A stretch of DNA of 64,000 bases from Tillus elongatus (GCA_964006375.1 OZ023269.1:496001-560000); one strand, 5' to 3'. Positions 41,985 to 52,770 are shown, counted from the first letter of the stretch. The notes: generated by a model not told the origin, from the letters alone. Numbers and translations: made by a program.

Positions 41985-42076
<92 letters not shown>
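41985..42076. repeat. (TA)n
   Basis: Right TA tract next to the LINE fragment. Its other side joins a short family R element. Confidence 0.97.
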
Positions 42077-42077
<1 letters not shown>

Positions 42078-42195
42078 CCCGGATATGAGTTCGATGTGTC
42101 CTAGTTCGCGCTCATTGGAAAAAATGTCAAATTTCAAAAGTCGTTATCTCTCTGTTGGTGAATTTTTTTCTACGAAAATTCACTAAAAAGTAAAG
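42077..42195 (-). mobile_element. Short family R element
   Basis: Plus strand reads ACCCGGATATGAGTTCGATG, TCGCGCTCATTGG, then the hairpin GGTGAATTTTTTTC/GAAAATTCAC ending with CTAA at about 42,187. Same layout as 9,996-10,121, in the opposite direction. Confidence 0.7.
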
Positions 42196-42284
42196 GCTCA
42201 AGCCCACATTCTAAAAACCCCCAAAAATATAGAAAGTGAAGGCTACAGCAAGTCGTTATGTAATTTATAATATGTATAACAGAT

Positions 42285-42475
42285 ATAAGCGCACTTGGAG
42301 AACCGAAATCACCACGACACATTTTAAAAACCCTGATAATTATTTATCCTCTGAGGACGCTAACTTGGTTAGTGAAACGATCGTCAGGTTTTTTTAATGT
42401 GTTGTGGTGATTTGGGTCTTTTAAGTGTACTTATTAGTGCTCATCACAGGTTTCAATCTTCACTTAGTGAATATA
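42285..42475 (+). mobile_element. Hammerhead-like module, copy 2
   Basis: Contains the best stem III (ACG/CGT) of the family at 42,375-42,384. On its left is a partial inverted copy of its own 3' part (CACTTGGAGAACC...AAATCACCACGACACA, 42,290-42,322). On its right is an inverted copy of the 5' part (CATCACAGGTTTCAATCTTC, 42,446-42,465). The module is therefore a composite of inverted halves, as often seen with Penelope terminal repeats. Confidence 0.55.
42348..42388 (+). ncRNA. Hammerhead-ribozyme-like motif
   Basis: Layout: CCT, CTGAGGA (core CTGATGA with one change), C, stem II GCTAAC/GTTAGT with loop TTG, GAAA, stem III ACG-AT-CGT, C, AGG. CCT pairs with AGG as a short stem I. Two departures from the consensus are the G for T in the core and one extra C before stem II. 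This is my structural reading. Activity is unproven. Confidence 0.35.
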
Positions 42476-42479
42476 AGAG

Positions 42480-43105
42480 AATCACTAAACTACTTTATAT
42501 AGTTTAAAAGTTAGATTTAATTTAAACCACTTTTTATAGAAACTGGAATATTTCAATATGAACTAACTATATAAAATTCCTGGTAGTTTAATATTTCTTA
42601 GTTCCTTAGTCAACATAATTATTAATTAGCTAACCAGTAAACTAATTACATCAGTAATTAGGTACCTAGATTTTCCGGTAGTTTGACTGGATTTTCTCCA
42701 TAGATTACTTAGTCATATATTAAAACGTTTTCCTTTTGTAATTAATTGAAGAAACTTTCATAGAAGTAAATCATATCGATTATTTTTCTCAATCTATTAT
42801 TACTAATATTTATGAGTTAAGTAGCGCTTATTTGTAACACTAATTGATTAAGATAAAGGCAGAAGAAACTTAAATAATTACATACTGTGAGAAAATGTTA
42901 ATTTCCTATTAACGGTAAAATGTAGTTTTAAAAGAAACTCTTTTGTATTTTTAACTCAAATATTTTTAGATTACCCCATGAATATGCTGGTCGTGCTTTA
43001 TATGAACCAACCATATAGCTACATAATTTATCAAGCGTAAAGTATCCTGGACTTGACCTTATTCCAAATTGGATTTTTAGAGACGTAAATATAATAATAT
43101 AAATA
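42480..43105. other. AT-rich DNA, no gene recognised
   Basis: No coding, RNA or repeat feature seen. Confidence 0.45.
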
Positions 43106-43106
43106 C

Positions 43107-43680
43107 AGGATGTCCCAATTAAAACTTGGAAATATCGGAATTTAAAAAAAGCCCAGATAAGTCGACTTTGTTTTCAAGGGCGACACATGATGACATAAGT
43201 TTTGGTGTCTTGGAACCTACCTAATCTTAAAGCGTTCTCAATTCTGCTCACCACAACATATGATTTTTTAAATGTTGCTTTGGATATGGCAATAAAATCA
43301 TCAATTAAAGAATAAGACAAAATGTCAATGAATGAAAGAATGTTATTTAATTAAGTGTTGAAATTGTTTTCCCTCCACTTTCATACAATTATAAAATCTT
43401 TGCTCCAATAAGTACACTTGGAGACCCCAAATCACCGCAACACATCTCTTTAAAGGCCTGACAATCATTTCACTAACAAAGTTAGCGTCATCAGATAATG
43501 AAAAATTCCTATAATGCTTAGAATAATTATTCAGTGGTCATCACAGGTTCCAATCTTCACTTAGTATATCTTTGCTCCACTTCCGAACGAATATTTCGGA
43601 TCATTTCGGGCGTTATCTCACAACCTTTTTTAACAATTTCTCGGTAAAAATCTCTTTTTTAACGATTTTTCGTTTATCTA
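43107..43680 (-). pseudogene. IS630/mariner-type transposase C-terminus (copy g)
   Basis: Minus-strand translation reads REIVKKGCEITPEMIRNI and RSEVEQ (about 43,645-43,579). After a 161-bp insertion it reads FYNCMKVEGKQFQHLIK with a stop at about 43,345. This is the conserved tail of the transposase family. ACAGGATGTCCCAATTA at 43,108 is a typical outer end of these elements and marks its 3' border. The rest of the protein upstream is not recognisable. The clean split makes this copy useful for defining the inserted module. Confidence 0.75.
43407..43567 (-). mobile_element. 161-bp hammerhead-like insertion with 11-bp target duplication
   Basis: The transposase tail is interrupted by exactly this block. 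The 11-bp sequence ATCTTTGCTCC occurs on both sides (43,396-43,406 and 43,568-43,578), and removing the block and one repeat restores the reading frame of the family tail. On the minus strand the block reads AAGTGAAGATTGGAACCTG, a spacer, CTGATGA, stem-loop, GAAA, TGATTGTCAGG and GTGTTGCGGTGATTTGGGG, ending AAGTGTACTTATT. It has no coding capacity and no poly-A tail. Confidence 0.75.
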
Positions 43681-44145
43681 TTAATAGATTTTATCAATTC
43701 AAATTTCGTCATATTCAACACTATTGGACTTTTTTCTATGGGGACACATGAGGACGAAAATTTATCAAACACGACCAAAGTAATGCTTTATTTAGAACAT
43801 ATTTATCTACAACTTTTTCCGTTACACCTTTTCAGTAAACCCAATACTAACGCAGCTTAATGCATTAACAGAAATCGGCAACTACCAGTTTTTTCAAAAT
43901 TTTTAGTAATCCGTGACATTTTTTATGTAAAGCAAAACAGTTCTGAATTGCACTCATAAAACTGCACTACTTTTCCCAGTTAATCGCCTCTCTAACTGCA
44001 GTAGTTTACGAGATCCCTATCTTCCTTGTCCCTCTATATATCCAATTCTACTAGCACATCTCTCGGAAAAAAGTGCCATTATGATAATTTTTAACGTGAC
44101 ACGGCTCCATCTTGTCGTAAATAAAACATCATCAAGCTTAGGATT
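43680..44145. other. Unassigned DNA
   Basis: Probably the decayed middle of transposase copy g, but I cannot identify motifs. Confidence 0.35.
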
Positions 44146-44149
44146 TATA

Positions 44150-44345
44150 AGTATACTTTGGGGAACCCAGTTCACCACAGCACATTTTTCAGACCTGACG
44201 ATCGCTTTGTCAAGACAGCGTCATTAGAGGGATGAATAAACAGTTTATTGGTCGTTCTGATGACGTTAATCTGCTGGCGAAACGATTGTCAGGTCTAAAA
44301 GATGTGTTGCGGTGAATTGCGTTCTCCATGCTGTACTTATCTGTG
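44150..44345. mobile_element. Two hammerhead-like modules head to head
   Basis: Left arm 44,150-44,232 (-) and right arm 44,250-44,345 (+) are inverted copies: GGGGAACCCAGTTCACCACA versus TGTGTTGCGGTGAATTGCG, and CAGACCTGACGATCG versus CGATTGTCAGGTCTA. The centre near 44,240 is about 20 bases of unrelated sequence. The left arm has a decayed core (CTAATGA), while the right arm keeps the core. Confidence 0.6.
44254..44294 (+). ncRNA. Hammerhead-ribozyme-like motif with intact core
   Basis: CTGATGA (44,257-44,263), C, stem II GTTA/TGGC with wobble pairs, GAAA (44,278-44,281), a short stem III ACG/TGT and GTC before the expected cleavage point, then AGG. Stem I is poor here. Core nucleotides CTGATGA, GAAA and the final GTC all match the consensus. 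Confidence 0.35.
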
Positions 44346-44349
44346 CTCA

Positions 44350-45140
44350 CCACAATCTCAAATTAGCTCAGGATTTTCTCAAATTTAAAAATATTTAAAT
44401 GTGCCTTAGATTATTCGGTGTCTACTTGCCACCACGAAATAAATAATTAAAAATCAAATACAAAAAAATTTCGTGACCTACAAAATCTACATTTGAAAAT
44501 TTCACCATAAATTTCAACGAATTTACTTGACGGTAGTCGATAAAAAGCATTCTAAAATTACAGATGAGCTAAACTACAAAAATCTTTGAAGAGCAAACAA
44601 GCCTTAAAATTTTTGAACTAGGTGACTAAATACATTAAACAGAGTAAAGTAGAACAAGTAAATTGAATATCTGCACGCCAATGGTTCGGCAGGCCTAAAA
44701 CAATTCAGCGGTTAACAAACTGCCTTTGCCGGCCGGTGGACGAGAATAACTCGGGGGCGGGGTCGATGTATGCAGAGGTGAGAGAGATAACACTTCGATC
44801 CGCCTACTTTATGCAGGCGTCCAGGTCCTCTTTACCCGTCCCGGTTCCTGAACAGGCAGCGCATCCATGCGTCCAGACGGTTCGATACAAAACATAACCG
44901 ATATTAGTTAAATAAATAAATACTTAACGGCTTTGTTACGAAAATAATCATGGTTTTATACGTATCGTTTAATCAGGCTAATTAATCTGCCAGTTTGACC
45001 TATATAAACAGCATGGTTATGATAATTTAATTAGAGTAAGTAACACGCTTTCACTATTTTCTGTCAACTTAAAGAATATTTGGGTAAAGATTATTATAAG
45101 AACGTTACTTGTGACTACGAGCCTGCTTATTTGAATTTCA
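44350..45140. other. Unassigned DNA with a GC-rich patch
   Basis: AT-rich except 44,690-44,890, which is GC-rich and contains GCCGGCCGGTGG, CGGGGGCGGGGTC and CGTCCCGGTTCC. I see no open frame of note, tRNA or known promoter there. Confidence 0.45.
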
Positions 45141-46157
45141 ATATATTTTTAGTGAATTTTTGTAGAAAAAAGTTACTAATGAGGAGATTCCGACTTTTGA
45201 ATTTTGAACAAATTTCTTTAAATGAGCGCGAACTAAACCACCTAGAACACGTATCCGGAGAGAGTTTTAATTTTTATGTTTTAGTGAATTTTCGTAGAAA
45301 AAATTCACTAATGGGGAGATCCCGACTTTTGAATTAAAAAAATATATTTGCAAATGAGTGAGAACTAAGACCCCTAGAACCCATATCCGGGGTCAGTTTC
45401 AATTTTTATATGTAAATATATATATACCAAAATTTAGATTTCTATGTTACAAAAAAAAAGTTATAATAAAATATTTGGGGCCAGATCATTTCTATCAAAA
45501 TTCACTACCATAACGCAATTGCTGCGTCCAGACTTTTTATATAGGTATCACACCGATAACCCAACAAATAATGGGCTGATTTTGACGAAATTTGGTTGGT
45601 AACTTCCTTTTGTAAGTGGCTTGGATAGGTTTGTTAGCCAGGAAAATCGAACTAGTTTTTCCAGGATAATTTTGGGCTTCCTTTCAAAAAATGTTTGTAT
45701 CTCGGAAAATAACAAAGCTAGGGCAACAAAATTTAGTACGCAGGTTCATATTATCAAAAGTATATTACAAATTTAGATCTCAAAGTTGAAACAAAAGAGT
45801 AATAGGTATTTAAAGAACAACATTTTGGGTGCCACTGGTGATGGGAGAATGAAACAAAACCAAAATATTTTTTGTGATTAACGGAAGGTTAGAGACAAAG
45901 ATTAAGTTTTCTTGGGGCAAAAGGCTAAGAAGTACAAGAAACATTACTTTGAAAATGTATAGTTTTTCTTCTTAACATGCCAAAGTCGCGTTGAAACGTC
46001 AAAATTGGAGATTTTTAATAAAATAGTCTGAGATGAATGCGGTATGTAGAAGAAATGTAAGAAGTGTGTTTTACAAAGCCTTTAAGTTTTTGCTTCAACC
46101 GTCAGTGTCCTTCAGGTTACTAAAACATTTGCAGAAAATTCATTTCAAATAGACCCT

Positions 46158-46160
<3 letters not shown>
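45140..46160 (+). mobile_element. Composite family R copies
   Basis: Two head units in tandem (45,150-45,280 and 45,288-45,420, each with AGTGAATTTT.GTAGAAAAAA and GAGAT.CCGACTTTTGAATT). A tail unit follows (45,425-45,540, with ACCATAACGCAATTGCTGCG), then a long-form core (45,545-46,150) starting TATCACACCGATAACCC. The long core matches 46,865-47,345 in order and is cut by (TA)n. An 85-codon frame at 45,080-45,337 is within the heads and is not convincing as a gene. Confidence 0.75.

Positions 46161-46162
<2 letters not shown>

Positions 46163-46245
<83 letters not shown>
46163..46245. repeat. (TA)n
   Basis: TA tract joining the long R core and an inverted Penelope terminal module. Confidence 0.97.
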
Positions 46246-46246
<1 letters not shown>

Positions 46247-46600
46247 GCAAAGATATCCGCGGTCATTAGTCTGAGTTATACTTGGTTCTCGGGTTGAACC
46301 GCGTCCCGAATTTATTAAAACTCGACGTTTCGGCTCCTGTTTTGGAGCGATTTTCAAGGGGTTAAGACGATAAGGAAGGAAATGAACTCTAAGGCCTCAA
46401 ACTGCCTACTCCTTAGAGCGGTGGATAAGGATAGGTTGTATTGTTGTATCTCGATAACGGGGCCTGAATCTGCCTACTCCCCAAATCTCGCTGGAGATCG
46501 TCTCTAAGGTCTCAGTGTGTTCAACCTAAAACCAGATCTCTCTCAGGCCTCAGGTCACACTCCCTCTCTAGTTGTGGAAGGCTTATAGTAGTTAACCACA
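46246..46600 (-). mobile_element. Penelope-type terminal module (type 1)
   Basis: Inverted counterpart of 9,505-9,772. On the plus strand are GGTTCTCGGGTTGAACCGCG, CGACGTTTCGGCTCCTGTTTT (46,324-46,345), CAAACTGCCTACTCC and GTCTCAGTGTGTTCAACC. Like the 9.5-kb copy, it abuts (TA)n at the same end. Confidence 0.65.
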
Positions 46601-46735
46601 ACTCTTAAAAGCGTACAAAAATTGCTAATTGAATTATTTTGGGTCGAAATAAAGCACTGGGCCATACAATAGCATATTTGCTTACCTGTATCACATGGTG
46701 GTTTAGGTTTGGTTAATATATAATGTAAAGTAACG

Positions 46736-46782
46736 TTGTTAGCGAATTTTTTTTTTTTAAATTCGCTTATGGGGAGATCTGT

Positions 46783-46867
<85 letters not shown>

Positions 46868-48955
46868 ACCGATAACTCAAAAAATAATGGACCGATCTTG
46901 ATAAAATTTGCAGAGTACCTTCCTTTTGCAAGTGGCTTGGATAAGTTCGTTAGCCAGGAAAATCGGACCAGGTTTTCCCGGAAAATTTTGAGTTTTCTTT
47001 ATAAAAAAAATCATATCTCCGGAAATAACAAAGTAAGGGCAACCAAATTTGGTACGCGTGTTTGTATTATAAAGACTGAACTCCGTACCAAAATTTAGGT
47101 CCATAGCTTTAAAGACAAAGAAGTTATAGGCAGTTAAAGCAATAAATGTTGGAGTTTTCCTCAAAACGTCAAACTCGCAATATTAAACGTCAAAATTGGC
47201 AATGTTTAGGCAAAGAATGTAAAACAAATACCATTTGTGAAAAGAAAATGTTGCAAGAAGAGTGTTCTGCAAACCCTTAAGTTTCAGATTCAACCGTCAT
47301 TGCCCTTCATTTTACTAAAATGTTTACAGAAAATCCATTTCAAATAGACCCTTTCTCTGGTGCTTTGGCTGTCAGTTTAGTTAAGTTTGGTAGCTGTTTG
47401 GATATTTATTTGTAGGTTTAGTGAAATTTATGGTTTAACGGCCTATAATTTTTTTTAGCTAATTATCGTGGAACAAATTTGTTAATGCATTTTTGCATTT
47501 TTTATCGAAATATGATGCATTTATCTTTAAAAAAATCTGGACGCGGTAAGTGCGTTTTGGTAGCGAATTTTCGGTAAATTTGCAGTTAAGCTCCCGAACG
47601 CTTTTCAAAACACTGTTTTCAGAAACCTGCCTACCCCCCCCCCCTCCACAAACCCCAAGAAAAGTTTCTTGTTTACACTCCCCAAGGAAGTTACGGGACC
47701 AGGAGTGAGTAGGGGTGCATAATTTTTTTAGCTAATTTCTTTAGAACAAATTCGTTAATGTAATTTAGCATTTTTTATCGAAATATGATGCGTTTATAAG
47801 AAAAAAATCTGGACGCAGTAAGTGCGTTTTGGTAGCGAATTTTCGGTAAATTTGCAGTTTAGCTCCCGAACGCTTTTCAAAACATTGTTTTCAGAAACCT
47901 GCCTAGGGCCCCCCCTGGATCCACAAACCCCAAGAAAAATTTCTTGTTCACACTCCCCAAGGAAGTTACGGGACCAGGAGTGAGTAGAAGTGCATAATTT
48001 TTTTAGCTAATTTTTGTAGAACAAATTCGTGAATGCATTTTTCCATTTTTTGTCGAAATATGATGCGTTTGCAAGAAAAAAATCTGGACGCAGTAAGTGC
48101 GTTTTGGTAGCGAATTTTCGATAAATTTGCAGTTTAGCTCCCGAACGCTTTTCAAAAAACTGTTTTCAGAAACCTGCCTAGGCCCCCACCCCTCTGAATC
48201 CACAAACCCCAAGAAAAATTTCTTGTTCACACTTCCCAAGGAAGTTACGGGACCAGGAGTGAGTAGGGGTGTATAATTTTTTTAACTAATTTTCGTAGAA
48301 CAAATTCGTTAATGCATTTTTGCATTTTTTATCGAAATATGACGCGTTTGTAAGAAAAAAATCTGGACGCAGTAAGTGCATTTTGGTAGCAAATTTTCGG
48401 TAAATTTGCAGTTTTTCAAAAAACTGTTCAGAAACCTGCAGGTGAGGTTCTAGTAATGTATCTGAAAACAATTTGTTGAAAAGCGTTCGGGTGCTAATCT
48501 GCAAATTTACCAAAGTTTCATTAAATCGTTCAAATTTCAATAACTCAATTTGCTGTTAACGTAAGCTTTGTTGGATAGAAAACCAACATTTAAGTTTATT
48601 TTCGGAAAATTTTTGTATTTTTTCAAACCATAAGTAATTTTGATAAAATATAGTACATTGTTTCTACCACATAGGCTATACCGGTAATCAGATTGATGCC
48701 TGCTCGCATTTGCTATTAAAAACATTTTTATGGAAAATCACTTCCATAACACATTTGCTGCATCTAGACTTTTGAAAAATGTTTATATATTTTCAAATAA
48801 TAAATTTGTTTCACTGAAATATGATACATTGTTTCTACTATACAGGCCACCAAGTTTGATGCCTGCTTTCATCAAAGAAAGACATTTGCTATTAAAAATA
48901 TTTTAAAGAAAATTCGCTACCATAACGCACTTGCTGCGTCCCGAGATTTTTTCGT
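46736..48955 (+). mobile_element. 2.2-kb family R element, copy 2
   Basis: Mirror image of 21,433-23,690. It starts TTAGCGAATTTTTTTTTTTT with the partner arm AAATTCGC, then GGGGAGATC and (TA)n (46,787-46,864). The R core follows (46,865-47,345), then four ~275-bp units beginning near 47,455, 47,727, 48,000 and 48,279 and two tail-like units, ending CTGCGTCCCGAGATT. Similarity to the first copy is high throughout by eye. Differences include tract lengths and a deletion in the last 275-bp unit near 48,415. Flanking sequences differ, so both are insertions and not a simple local inversion. Confidence 0.8.
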
Positions 48956-48959
48956 TTAC

Positions 48960-49530
48960 TGTTTGCCTGTAAGTTCTTGTCCTGCATAGAACAGCAACCT
49001 AAGTGGTTAGTTATGACGCAATATTTTTTGTCGACCTATCGAAATTGTGGCCTTACCATGAAAGTTCTCTTCATAAAGCTCTCCTCGTGTGAGATAATCA
49101 CCTAAATTTTTTGTACGAAATCATGGCCTTTCTTGACATCATAAAATTTAATGCTGCAAATTTGTTTAGATCATGTAAGATTGACGACTTGCCATTGATT
49201 GGACTGTAGATTTATAAATGTTAATAATTTCAAACTTATGGTTCAATTTAGGTTTGTACAAAATAGTCCAGCTAAGGGACAACGAAAACTGAGTAGATTT
49301 TCAGGAACTGAATGTATCAGGTTACATTTGAGTGTAATTTACGGATAAATTGTCAACAGTTTAAAGATATACCCACCTCATGCTTCATGAATCAGAACAA
49401 TATAGGTAACAACTACTTGGCTTCCATCACGTGGAAATTTTTTGACTCACGAGGACAGATTGGGTATATTTTAACTGATTTCAGGAGAGACATACTCAAA
49501 CAAATAATTCTCAAACATTATTAGATCAGA
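48960..49530. other. No recognised gene
   Basis: A 70-codon frame at 49,312-49,524 precedes the LINE-like tail below and may belong to it, but no motif is visible. The rest is AT-rich. Confidence 0.4.
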
Positions 49531-49850
49531 GCTCCTTTAAAGGGAGCTTGGACTGATGATCCAGTTTACTGGAGGAGCTTTATAGACTACCTAATAGTTT
49601 CCTATCAACAGTCGACAACTTTCCGTCTAGCAAAAAAAAAAAACGCCTAGCAAACCCGTTTTTTCTTAATAAAGCAGGAAAGATTGTTTCCGACCTGTGT
49701 TCTTGGTGTCAAATAATCGTAACGTCCTGGCATCTCTTCGCTCAATGTTCCAAAACAAAAGAGGTATGGAATTTTATAAGGGGTATTTTTCTTGGTTTGT
49801 TAAACAGACAGTAAAATTTGCAATGTTGTGCTGAATCTAGCTAAGTCTAC
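49530..49850 (+). pseudogene. LINE-like C-terminal fragment with CCHC
   Basis: One frame reads LKGAWTDDPVYWRSFIDYL, then FFLNKAGKIVSDLCSWC, SWHLFAQCSKTKEVWNFIRG. The cysteines and histidine form C-x2-C-x7-H-x4-C. This pattern with a following KTKEVW block is typical of the end of some LINE ORF2 proteins. No RT sequence is seen upstream, so assignment to a clade is not possible. Confidence 0.4.
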
Positions 49851-50029
49851 GATATGCAATGCGCTAATAGATGGTTTTCTCGAAGAAAAGCTCATTCGAC
49901 GCTATTTGACTGTGTTTAAAATTCGGCTCAAGTCACGAGTCTGTAAGAAATTTATTTGCTATTCAGAGAAACATTACCTAGAAGGCTTTGTAAAAAAATG
50001 GTGCTTTAAAAAAGTTTTGTGGCGAGTAG

Positions 50030-50215
50030 AAAAGGAAATGTTATTTTGGCTTTCTTTTATAAATCACTTGGGTAAGTTCGTTATCAAGGAAAATCAGACC
50101 AGTCTTCCGGACAAATTTTGGGTTTTACTAATTTTGGTTGTTAAAATACCTATTTTTTATTTGTTTTTGTGATAACTCACTTCCATAATGCACATGTTAC
50201 GTTAGGACTTTGTAT
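50030..50215 (+). repeat. Diverged family R fragment
   Basis: GGTAAGTTCGTTATCAAGG, GACCAGTCTTCCGGAC and the tail CTTCCATAATGCACATGTTACG. The open frame 49,828-50,172 runs into it, so that frame is not a gene. Confidence 0.6.
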
Positions 50216-51090
50216 ATTGTCGTAACAATGAAATTACTACTAGTGTCCACATTTTCATAACTGACATTTCAGCTAAGAGTTATTGTAACTGGCTTTACCC
50301 ATAATAGCAAGTTTCACAAGAAAAACAGTTTTTATACAATTTACTTTCTTAAAATCATTGCAACTGCCGGATGGTATATAAGTTAAGTTACACATTATAG
50401 AACAACTTTTATGTATAATGGATTTCTGCTGAGAATAGATTGAATAGATGTTTGTTCCGATTGAAAAATCATGAACAATCGAAGCTATCACGGCACGGAT
50501 TCCATTATTTTTCTTATTTTCTGTGTAAATTATAAAAAATGTACAATGCGCCGTTAATTTAAACAAAAGAGTAGCATGGCGGTCGCCGCCTTTGATGTAT
50601 TTTATTTACATGAATTTGACGCTTTAATTCATTGTTGTTAAATTTGTTTCTAATCGTAGATATAGGAATATATTTTTGCCGCTCGCTTTGATGTGCTTAA
50701 AGTTTGTTGAAAATTTTGTTATTTTTGTGTATAGATGTGTGCCAAAGAAATATCCGTTAAATATTTCTATTAATATTATTATAGTTCAATAACGTAAGAA
50801 TAGGTTTTTACTATACCATAATGTATAAGTTTCTAATACATGACCCACTAGAGAAAAAAATTTAGAAGCTAATTGGTTTTATAACGGCTTTACGAAACCT
50901 TTGTAAAGTAAGCAAAAACGCGAATAATATTAAATTAGTACCTATTTGAGCAAGTTAGTTTTTGTATATTAATTGTTAGTTTTAGACCGAAGTCTCAAAA
51001 ATGGTTTCCCAACGCAATCAACAAAATTTTGTTATTAAATTATAATTATAAATTATTTTTATTATCATTATATAGTTAATTTTCTTATAG
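50215..51090. other. AT-rich DNA, no gene recognised
   Basis: An open frame at 50,273-50,566 (-) has no recognised domain. No repeats seen. Confidence 0.45.
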
Positions 51091-51440
51091 ATTGTAGATT
51101 GTAGAGTGTTTAAAGAGTCGTGTAGGCCTTTGGCCTCTCAGCGTTGCGACCCTCCACTATCTTGTATTATTGGATATTTTACCTATTTCTTGGGGTATTA
51201 GGGGCATCCCTCCAACGTATTTGAGCCTTTTGCAAAACTGAGCCATGCAGTTGCATAGCAAATGTTCTGTTGTTTCTACTGCTTCAGTGCAGTATCTGCA
51301 GTTTCCACTGTCCGCCTTACCCATCTTCATATGGTGATACCTTCCTGGGGAATGTGCTGTGAAAAGTTATGTGATTACTGTCAAGTCCATTCTGTTCAAC
51401 TCAATAAATAGTTCAGGCTTCTTGTTGATACGTGATGAAC
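51090..51440 (-). pseudogene. R1-type LINE 3' end (same family as 54.0-55.7 kb)
   Basis: On the minus strand the sequence matches the last ~330 bases of the LINE at 55,380-55,720. It has the CCCAGGAAGGTATCACCAT region, a cysteine-rich piece (CRYCTEAVETTEHLLCNCM type), a QRYPRN-like block and the end GCAACGCTGAGAGGCCAAAG. Only the C-terminal zinc region and 3' UTR remain. Confidence 0.65.
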
Positions 51441-51454
51441 CGTTTTGCCTGCGT

Positions 51455-52770
51455 TTTTTCCTGTATGACAGCATTTGGTTCCTGTTTGGAGCCATTTTGA
51501 AGGGGTTAAGGAATAATGAAAGGGAATGGATTCTTTAGGCCTCAATCTACCTACTCGTTAGAGTAGTGGATAATAATATTTTTGGGTTCATGTAACTTAA
51601 TTACGGAGTTCGTTTCTAAGGTCTCAGTGTATTCAACCCTAGACTTGGTCTGACCGTTCGTCTTAGGGCTCGTATAATTTATAGCGTTGTGTCGACCTGG
51701 CTCGTTATCAGGTTTGCTAAGTCAGGTGGTTTGATAACGATACTTAGAAGATTAGGCGGGTTAGAGGTATTTGTTGAGTCAGGTAATAGAGAAGTTAAAT
51801 TTTCTATTGAATTAGTACTAATTCTATGTATTTGTTATGAGGATATAATACATTTTCAGGTAGTCAAAATCAGCCGAATTTTTAAAATCCATAATATCAA
51901 AACTATCTTTACCACAGAGCAAAACGTGCCAAATCTAATAAAAACTCCAAAGGCTGCGATTCCGAACGTATTCCATAGTGTTTACGTAATTTATTGTTTC
52001 CAATATTCCCGAAATTATATGGGACAACCGAATGGGCGCGTTCATAATAGAATATATGACCATACCCTTGCAGTTAGAAAATCCCCCATCAGCACTGGCC
52101 ATGCATCAGATTCATACAGGACACAAAATAGACTTCTACAATTCCAAAACAATAGCCCCTGCGTAAAACTTCAAAACCAGAAGTATCCGCAAAGCAATCG
52201 AGATTAAAAAATGTCCCGATTATTCAAACAATAGAGCTGATGGATAGTATTCAACTTCCGACTACTTGGAAACGTATTATATGGTCACAAAAAAACACAC
52301 AAAATCTCCAGTAAATGAATAGACAATTTAACTACCCTTTCACCTAACTCAACAAATACCCCTAACCCGCTTAATCCGCTAAGTACCATTACTTAAGTAC
52401 ATGACTTAATAAAAATTACTAACCCAACTAAAGAGGCTGATAACGAGGCAGATAGACGACACCCTATAAATAACACAGGACTCACCACATATCGTCAGAT
52501 CTCTCTTAGGTCTAGGGTTGAGCACACTGGAACCTTAGAGCTGATCTCCGGGTAAGATTTGTGAGTCGCCAGATTGAGGCCCCGTATTCCAACTACAACA
52601 ACCCAAGCTACCTTTATCCACCGCTATAAGGATTAGACACTTGACGCATTAAAGTTATTTTCCTTTCATGTTTCCTTAACTTTTTGAAAATAGCTCCAAA
52701 ACAGTAGTCGAAATTTCTAGTTCTAATAAACTCTAGACGCGGTTCAACCCAAGACCCAAATATTTCTCAC
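51455..52770 (+). mobile_element. Penelope-like element with inverted terminal modules
   Basis: Left module 51,455-51,690 is in minus orientation (TTCCTGTTTGGAGCCATTTTG, CAATCTACCTACTCG). Right module 52,490-52,770 is in plus orientation (GAGGCCCCGTATTCC, AAAATAGCTCCAAAACAG). Between them the plus strand encodes RT-linker traces and a GIY-YIG domain with VYVIYCFQYSRNYMGQ (about 51,984-52,031), VHNRIYDHTLAVRK and STGHASDS, then LPTTWKRIIW near 52,270. The Tyr-Met-Gly-Gln run stands for Y-I/L-G-Q. The catalytic Arg and His positions (R.YDH) look present. The upstream RT is missing, so the copy is dead. Confidence 0.7.

Noticed and set aside
49828..50172. 114-codon open frame as a gene
   Set aside because: Its second half is a diverged family R repeat and the first half overlaps LINE-tail coding in another frame.
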